10,735 bases of DNA. Source: CAYTSW01 sp964440605. Its GTDB lineage: Bacteria; Planctomycetota; Phycisphaerae; Phycisphaerales; UBA1924. The DNA lies in NCBI GenBank assembly GCA_964440605.1, contig CAYTSW010000093.1:1-10735 (forward strand), written 5' to 3'. Position numbers and translations under genes: made by a program. Of the stretch, positions 6,976 through 10,735 are shown piece after piece. Every line of letters begins with the position of its first letter. The stretch's first letter is position 1. The notes below the pieces were generated by a model. The model was not told the DNA's origin and searched no databases. It saw nothing but the letters and a program-made list of their open reading frames with translations.

Positions 6976-7003
6976 CCCCATGCCGGCGCCCGTACGTGTC
7001 CGG

Positions 7004-7009
7004 TACGAT
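7004..7009 (+). promoter_or_regulatory. Candidate -10 box of ispD (leaderless)
   Basis: TACGAT, preceded by CGG as before the asparaginase gene, ends 6 nt before ATG 7016. The in-frame ATG at 6962 is upstream of this box and inside the start of the divergent gene, so it is not used. No good -35 is visible. Confidence 0.5.
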
Positions 7010-7015
7010 GAGACG

Positions 7016-7810
7016 ATGGACGTATGCGTGATCATCCCCGCCGCCGGCACCTCGGCCCGCTACGCCAGGGCCGGCGGCGTGCGCTCGAAGCTCAACGAAG
7101 ACCTCGGCGGCCGCCCGGTCCTCCAGCGGACCGTCGAGATGTTCACCAAGCGCGACGAGGTGGGCTCCGTCGTCGTGGCGGGGCCCGCCGACGATGAGGC
7201 CTGGCAAGACTTCGTCGACCGCCACGCCGACCGCATCGGCCTGCTCGGCGCTACCCTCTGTCGGGGCGGCAAGGAGACCCGGACGCAGTCCGTCCGCAAC
7301 GCCCTCGAGCACGTGCCAGAAGAAGCCACGCACGTGGCCGTCCACGACGGCGCTCGCCCGTGCATGCCGCCCGAACTGCTCGACCGCGTCTTTCAGGCCG
7401 CGGCGAGCTTCGACGCCGTCATCCCTGCCATCCCGGTGCCCGACACACTCAAGCGCGTGAGCGATGACGAGGAAGAGGGCGCCGAAGCCGACCCCCTCGA
7501 CGCCATCCTCGGAAACGCCGGCGCCGCCAAGGCGCGAGCCGTGCTCGCGACCGTCGACCGCGACGGCCTGCATCTGGTGCAGACACCCCAGGTGTTTTCG
7601 CGCGACCTGCTCGTCAGGGCCTACGCCCAGGCGGACGACGGCGCGGCGACGGACGACGCCTCGCTCGTCGAGAGGCTGGGCGAGCGCGTCGTGGTGGTAG
7701 AGGGCGATCCAAGGAACATCAAGATCACCCGGCCTTGGGACATCCCGCTCGCGCGCGGACTGATGGGCCTGTCCGCGTCGAAGGGCCGCCCAACCCACAA
7801 GAAGTTCTGA
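7016..7810 (+). CDS. ispD: 2-C-methyl-D-erythritol 4-phosphate cytidylyltransferase
   Basis: IspD joins CTP and MEP to make CDP-ME in the non-mevalonate isoprenoid pathway; the enzyme is cytoplasmic. Family motifs in order are IIPAAGTSARYARAGG with SKLNEDLGGRPVL (nucleotide loop, 6-36), GGKETRTQSVRNAL (84-97), VHDGARP (Asp111), PVPDTLKR (140-147), LVQTPQVF, ATDDASLVE and GDPRNIKITRP with Lys236. It is 264 aa, longer than E. coli IspD (about 236). Much of the excess is an acidic segment at about 149-178 (DDEEEGAEAD and following) between PDTLKR and the TVDRDGLH strand. The nucleotide loop reads GTSARY with SK in place of the common GxGxRMG and PKQ, though the basic residues remain. ATG 7016 is chosen for the -10 box 6 nt before it and because homology begins at MDVCVIIPAAG. 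No ispF or dxr lies beside it. Confidence 0.93.
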   Translation: MDVCVIIPAAGTSARYARAGGVRSKLNEDLGGRPVLQRTVEMFTKRDEVGSVVVAGPADDEAWQDFVDRHADRIGLLGATLCRGGKETRTQSVRNALEHVPEEATHVAVHDGARPCMPPELLDRVFQAAASFDAVIPAIPVPDTLKRVSDDEEEGAEADPLDAILGNAGAAKARAVLATVDRDGLHLVQTPQVFSRDLLVRAYAQADDGAATDDASLVERLGERVVVVEGDPRNIKITRPWDIPLARGLMGLSASKGRPTHKKF

Positions 7811-7858
7811 TCGTACGGCCCATACGTCGTGCCGCTCGCCTCGATCGACGGCGCTCCA

Positions 7859-7864
7859 TACGCT
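7859..7864 (+). promoter_or_regulatory. Candidate -10 box of the aldo/keto reductase gene (leaderless)
   Basis: TACGCT ends 5 nt before ATG 7870; no Shine-Dalgarno is present. A second CCATACG lies upstream at 7820-7826 and could be an alternative box. The -35 is not clear. Confidence 0.4.
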
Positions 7865-7869
7865 CACCC

Positions 7870-8889
7870 ATGGCGATGGCGATGACTCAGCTCGGCGCAT
7901 CGGACCTGGAGGTTTCGTCCATGGGCCTCGGCTGCATGGGTATGAGCGACTTCTACGGCACGCCGGACCGCGACGAAGCCCTGCGCACCATCCGCCGCGC
8001 ACTGGAGCTCGGGCTGAACTTCTTCGACACCGCGGACGTGTACGGCCTGGGCGCGAATGAGCAGCTCGTGGGCGACGCGCTGCGCGATGCGCGGGGGCCC
8101 GTCGTCATCGCCACCAAGTTCGGACTCGTGCGCAACGACGAGGGCGAGTGGAAGGGCGTGCGCGGCGACCCGCAGTATGTGATGGAGTCCTGCGACGCTT
8201 CGCTGCAACGCCTGGGCATCGAATCGATCGATCTCTATTACCAACACCGCGTTGACCCGAACGTGCCTGTCGAAGACACGGTCGGCGCTATGGCGCGCCT
8301 CATCGAGCACGGCAAGGTTCGCGCGCTCGGGCTCAGCGAGGTGAGCGCCGAGACGCTGCGGCGTGCGCACAAGATCCATCCCATCAGCGCCGTGCAGAGC
8401 GAGTATTCGCTGTGGACCCGGGAGTTGGAGGAAGAAGTCATCCCGGCCTGCCGCGAACTGGGCGTGACCTTCGTCGCCTACAGCCCGCTTGGCCGCGGCA
8501 TGCTGACGGGAACGATCACAAGCCGCGACGACTTCCCCGAGGGCGACTATCGGCACAACACGCCGCGCTTCCAGGACGAGCACTTCGAGGCGAACGTGCG
8601 CGTCGCGGATCGTGTGAAGGAGTTGGCTCGCGAAAAGGGCTGCACGCCCGCTCAGCTCGCGCTGGCGTGGGTGATGAGGCGCGGCGCCCGCCCGCACGCC
8701 TCCGGGGGCCGCTCGATCGTCCCGATCCCCGGCACCAAGCGCGTGGGCTACCTCGAGGAGAACGCCGCGGCCGCGGACATCGGGCTGGGAGACCACGATC
8801 TCACGCGCATCGAAGAGGCGTTCCCCGCGAGCGGCGTAGCGTCGGGCACCCGCTACCCGGCCGCCCGGATGGGAGAACTCGGACGATGA
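7870..8889 (+). CDS. Aldo/keto reductase (AKR13/YakC-like)
   Basis: NADPH-dependent reductase of aldehydes and ketones with a TIM barrel, 339 aa, cytoplasmic. The opening SSMGLGCMGMSDFYG is typical of the YakC-like group. The catalytic tetrad is visible: Asp53 and Tyr58 in FFDTADVYG, Lys83 in ATKFGL and His126 in YYQHRVD. SPLGRGMLTG and the cofactor-binding PIPGTKRVGYLEEN near the C-terminus complete the fold. Three in-frame ATGs sit close together (7870, 7876, 7882); the first is taken because it is 5 nt from a -10 hexamer. A long upstream extension to 7735 runs back into ispD and is not real. The stop overlaps the next start as ATGA. The natural substrate is not known; general carbonyl detoxification is the usual inference. 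Confidence 0.93.
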   Translation: MAMAMTQLGASDLEVSSMGLGCMGMSDFYGTPDRDEALRTIRRALELGLNFFDTADVYGLGANEQLVGDALRDARGPVVIATKFGLVRNDEGEWKGVRGDPQYVMESCDASLQRLGIESIDLYYQHRVDPNVPVEDTVGAMARLIEHGKVRALGLSEVSAETLRRAHKIHPISAVQSEYSLWTRELEEEVIPACRELGVTFVAYSPLGRGMLTGTITSRDDFPEGDYRHNTPRFQDEHFEANVRVADRVKELAREKGCTPAQLALAWVMRRGARPHASGGRSIVPIPGTKRVGYLEENAAAADIGLGDHDLTRIEEAFPASGVASGTRYPAARMGELGR

Positions 8890-9341
8890 CTTCCTGCGAC
8901 CACCGCGAACGCCTGCTCGAGTTGACCGCTCACCTGCTCGCCTACGGGCGCGACAAGCTGGTGGAGGCCGACCGCTTGGCGCCGTTTGCCGGGGGCATCG
9001 ACGAGGCCGGCGACGCCGTCGTGCTCGACTCACGCGACGAGCCCGACGATACCGACACCGAGCGCACGATCGACGCCCTGATCCAACGCCTGCGACGCGG
9101 CATCGCCGACCGCGGATTCATCGCGGTCGGGGTGTGTTTCGACGCGACGGTCGCGATGGGAGGGGTCGACGAAGACCCCCAGGCCGACGCCTGCGGCGAC
9201 GCGCTCTGCGCGGTGCTCGAGACGCACAAGGACGCGGTGCGCGTCGTGCAGGTGTACGAGCGCACCGCCGAGGGCTCGCTGGCGTGCCAAGAGCCATTCG
9301 CGCTCCAGGAAGAGCACCGCGTGTTCACGGACCGCCGGTAA
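8886..9341 (+). CDS. Small acidic protein of unknown function, coupled to the aldo/keto reductase
   Basis: A 151-aa protein that I do not recognise. Its ATG (8886-8888) overlaps the reductase TGA as ATGA, a strong sign of coupled translation and of a real gene, although no Shine-Dalgarno is needed or seen. There is no signal peptide or membrane helix. The N-terminal third is helical (CDHRERLLELTAHLLAY), followed by PFAGGIDEAGDAVVLD, an acidic linker (about 50-60), a helix, a strand GFIAVGVCFDATVAM (77-91), then VRVVQVYERTAEG and a closing EPFALQEEHRVF. Alternation of helix, strand and PF-containing segments suggests a small alpha/beta fold. Five Cys (4, 84, 103, 108, 134) do not form an obvious metal motif. 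The longer frame starting at 8412 is a shadow of the reductase. Confidence 0.75.
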   Translation: MTSCDHRERLLELTAHLLAYGRDKLVEADRLAPFAGGIDEAGDAVVLDSRDEPDDTDTERTIDALIQRLRRGIADRGFIAVGVCFDATVAMGGVDEDPQADACGDALCAVLETHKDAVRVVQVYERTAEGSLACQEPFALQEEHRVFTDRR

Positions 9342-9349
9342 GCGAACTC

Positions 9350-9370
9350 CTCGCCGCTCTGGGCGGCGGG
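9350..9370. terminator. GC-rich stem-loop between convergent genes
   Basis: CTCGCCGC (9350-9357) pairs with GCGGCGGG (9363-9370) around a 5-nt loop, eight pairs including one T·G. It sits in the 39-bp gap between the 151-aa gene and the peroxidase gene, where a bidirectional terminator would be expected. No T-run follows on either strand. Confidence 0.4.
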
Positions 9371-9380
9371 ACCGGTCGCG

Positions 9381-9857
9381 TCACCCGATGTGGGCCAGTA
9401 CATCGTCCGCGGTCATGGCGTCCTTGATTTCGCGGGCCTGGGTCCACTGGACCTTGCCGTCAGAGCCGACGACCACCGTTCCGCGGGCCGCGACGTTGAG
9501 GTCCGGGAAGTAGAAGCCGTAGGCCTTGCACACTTCGCGGTGCATGTCGGCGAGCAGCGGGTGCTTGATGCCCAGCGATTCGGCCCATGCCTGATGGGTG
9601 AAGAAGGAGTCGCACGACACGCCGACGACCTGAGCGCCCTTGTCCTGAAACTTGGCCATCTCGTCGTGGGCGCACTTCATCTCCGTGGAGCACACGGGCG
9701 AGAAGTCCATCGGGTAGAAGCAAAGCACAACGGGCCCCTTCTTCAGGTGCTCCGAGAGCGTCCAGTCCTCGATGGCCTGGTTCTTGAGCGTGAAGTCGGG
9801 GGCCTGCTCGCCGGGCTGGATCGGGGTATCGCGGGGGGAAAGACCGGACTGACTCAT
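9381..9857 (-). CDS. Peroxiredoxin (AhpC/TSA, AhpE/Bcp-like)
   Basis: Thiol peroxidase that reduces hydrogen peroxide and organic hydroperoxides, 158 aa, cytoplasmic. The thioredoxin-like fold opens with GEQAPDFTLKNQ. The active-site loop FYPMDFSPVCSTE carries the peroxidatic Cys56 with Pro49 and Ser53, and Arg126 in AARGT is the usual supporting Arg. SCDSFFTHQAWAESLG is typical of AhpE-like members. Further Cys at 62, 82 and 110 exist; none is at the +5 spacing of Bcp-type resolving Cys, so 1-Cys or atypical 2-Cys chemistry is open. ATG 9857 has GGGAG 6 nt upstream. The gene is convergent with its downstream neighbour and divergent from yggS, with which it shares a 108-bp control region. Confidence 0.92.
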   Translation of the reverse strand: MSQSGLSPRDTPIQPGEQAPDFTLKNQAIEDWTLSEHLKKGPVVLCFYPMDFSPVCSTEMKCAHDEMAKFQDKGAQVVGVSCDSFFTHQAWAESLGIKHPLLADMHREVCKAYGFYFPDLNVAARGTVVVGSDGKVQWTQAREIKDAMTADDVLAHIG

Positions 9858-9910
9858 GGCGTTCTCCCGGAGCGTGTTCGACCATTTACGGTCGCGTTCT
9901 GATCGGTGTG

Positions 9911-9920
9911 CGTATACAGT
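9911..9920. promoter_or_regulatory. Candidate -10 elements on both strands between peroxiredoxin and yggS
   Basis: On the plus strand TACAGT (9915-9920) could serve yggS, giving a leader of about 40 nt. On the minus strand TATACG (9916-9911) could serve the peroxiredoxin. Both use the palindrome GTATAC (9912-9917). No -35 stands out for either. Confidence 0.3.
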
Positions 9921-9939
9921 GCGGCTTGATCAGCCGCAC
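9919..9939. repeat. Perfect 8-bp inverted repeat, possible operator
   Basis: GTGCGGCT (9919-9926) and AGCCGCAC (9932-9939) flank TGATC. The repeat lies in the middle of the divergent peroxiredoxin/yggS region and overlaps the likely yggS -10 end. It could bind a dimeric regulator or fold as a leader hairpin. No regulator gene is nearby to assign it to. Confidence 0.45.
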
Positions 9940-9946
9940 GCTCGGC

Positions 9947-9952
9947 AGTGTA
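9947..9952 (-). promoter_or_regulatory. Alternative -10 box for the peroxiredoxin gene
   Basis: TACACT on the minus strand fits TAnnnT. If used, the inverted repeat at 9919-9939 would lie at the start of a leader of about 80 nt. The -35 is not evident. Confidence 0.3.
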
Positions 9953-9965
9953 GCGAGGCCCACGG

Positions 9966-10735
9966 ATGGATGCGGTGCTGACACTCGAGGCTCGATACCG
10001 AGGCGTGATGGAGCGTGTCGACGCCGCCGCGCGCCGCTCGGGGCGAAGCCCCGCCGATGTCATGGTCGTCGCGGTCTCCAAGTACGCCGGCCTTGACGAG
10101 GTCCGCGAACTCATGCGGCTCGGCCATCAGGACTTCGGCGAGAGCCGGGCCCAGCAGCTTGTCCAACGCGCCGCCGTCGTCGACGAGATGCTCGCCCGCC
10201 GGCGTCAGCTCCCCGAGCTCCGCCCCGGCGACGCCTCGTTCCCCGACAGCGTCCGCTGGCACATGATCGGGCACCTGCAACGCAACAAGGTCAAGAAGAT
10301 CGCCCCCGTTGTGCGGCTGCTCCACTCGGTCGACTCGCTCCGCCTCGTCGAGGAGCTGCACACGTTCGCGATGAAGAAGGATCTCGACATCGACGTCCTC
10401 GTGCAGGTCAACTGTTCCGAGGAGCTGCAGAAGTACGGCTGCCAGGTCGCCGCCGCCCAGGCCATGTGCGAACAGATCGACGCGACGGGCCACCTGCACA
10501 TCCGCGGCCTCATGACCATGGCCGCCCAGGGCGAAACGCCCGACGATTCTCGCCCCGCGTTCGAACGCTGCGCCGAACTCTTCGACGACATCCGCACCAC
10601 CGGCATCGGCGACGGACGCTTCAACATCCTCTCCATGGGCATGACCGACGACTTCGAGGTCGGCATCGAGTGCGGCTCCAACCTCGTCCGCATCGGCTCG
10701 GCCATCTTCGGCGAGCACCTGCCCAACGACGACGA
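9966..10735 (+). CDS. yggS: YggS/PLPBP family pyridoxal phosphate homeostasis protein (3' end outside window)
   Basis: A single-domain PLP-binding barrel protein that buffers free PLP; no enzyme activity is established for the family. At least 256 residues are present and only the last few should be missing. Motifs are VVAVSKYAG with the PLP Lys39 (Lys36 in E. coli), FGESRAQQL, WHMIGHLQRNKVKK (98-111), HSVDS and SMGMTDDFEVGIE with GSNLVRIGSAIFG near the end. The usual FGEN is FGES. Between FGES and the WHMIG block there are about 16 more residues than in E. coli YggS. ATG 9966 has GAGG 7 nt upstream and matches the family N-terminus. A GC-rich palindrome, CGGGGC-GAA-GCCCCG (10039-10053), lies inside the coding region. 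The gene is divergent from the peroxiredoxin. Confidence 0.93.
   Translation, partial: MDAVLTLEARYRGVMERVDAAARRSGRSPADVMVVAVSKYAGLDEVRELMRLGHQDFGESRAQQLVQRAAVVDEMLARRRQLPELRPGDASFPDSVRWHMIGHLQRNKVKKIAPVVRLLHSVDSLRLVEELHTFAMKKDLDIDVLVQVNCSEELQKYGCQVAAAQAMCEQIDATGHLHIRGLMTMAAQGETPDDSRPAFERCAELFDDIRTTGIGDGRFNILSMGMTDDFEVGIECGSNLVRIGSAIFGEHLPNDD

Noticed and set aside
6950..8002. 350-aa open frame on the minus strand
   Set aside because: Antisense to ispD and the reductase start; no recognisable domain.
8412..8885. Upstream extension of the 151-aa protein
   Set aside because: It is an Arg-rich alternate frame of the reductase. The ATGA overlap at 8886 gives a better start.
7864..9033. 389-aa open frame on the minus strand
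   Set aside because: Antisense to the aldo/keto reductase, whose tetrad and cofactor motif are intact.
10039..10053. CGGGGC-GAA-GCCCCG palindrome as a terminator or mobile repeat
   Set aside because: It is a single copy inside yggS coding sequence, in frame, with no T-run and no second copy seen in the window.
9930..10718. 262-aa open frame on the minus strand
   Set aside because: Antisense to yggS, which has all its family motifs in the plus-strand frame.
1..10735. Defence system, prophage, insertion sequence, CRISPR array or tRNA
   Set aside because: I found no transposase, integrase, direct-repeat array, terminal inverted repeats or tRNA-like cloverleaf. The methyltransferase lacks DNA base-methylase signatures, so a restriction or phage-defence reading of the cluster is not supported.

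Overview
The window is a compact, high-GC stretch of bacterial chromosome with coding on both strands. It holds eleven protein genes, two of them cut by the window ends, and no RNA genes, mobile elements, CRISPR arrays or origins that I can see. Gene content and style fit a planctomycete, perhaps a Phycisphaerae-type organism. The clues are a truncated first protein whose tail resembles the planctomycete prepilin-like 'DGHVKWL' ending, a biosynthetic arginine decarboxylase, high GC, and several genes that seem to lack a leader. This is an impression from sequence style, not a tested placement.

Layout. Positions 1-276 hold the end of a secreted or pilin-like protein (+). Positions 323-1336 encode a lipoprotein of the isoaspartyl peptidase/L-asparaginase family (+). 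It converges on speA, arginine decarboxylase (3370-1364, -), across 27 bp. Upstream of speA a four-gene minus-strand cluster runs from 6963 down to 3433: a SAM methyltransferase, a four-TM membrane protein that looks internally duplicated, a stand-alone class I glutamine amidotransferase-like protein, and an HhH-GPD DNA glycosylase. Two of the three junctions carry a GTGA stop/start overlap. The methyltransferase is divergent from ispD (7016-7810, +), with only 52 bp for both promoters. Then come an AKR-family aldo/keto reductase (7870-8889, +) and a small unknown protein coupled to it by ATGA (8886-9341, +). Next is a convergent thiol peroxidase (9857-9381, -), and last the PLP homeostasis protein YggS/YbbF family (9966 to the window end, +), divergent from the peroxidase across a 108-bp region with a perfect 8-bp inverted repeat.

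Expression signals. Five genes (asparaginase, amidotransferase, methyltransferase, ispD, aldo/keto reductase) have a TAnnnT-type -10 hexamer ending only 5-8 nt before the start codon and no Shine-Dalgarno. This is what leaderless transcripts look like. speA, the membrane protein, the peroxidase and yggS instead have clear Shine-Dalgarno sequences. Three convergent or tail-end junctions carry GC-rich inverted repeats without a T-tract.

Function. Most genes are housekeeping: polyamine synthesis (SpeA), isoprenoid precursor synthesis (IspD), peroxide defence, carbonyl reduction and PLP balance. The least explained parts are the amidotransferase + DNA glycosylase pair, the duplicated membrane protein and the 151-residue protein coupled to the reductase. 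I do not see a clear new defence or mobile system here.
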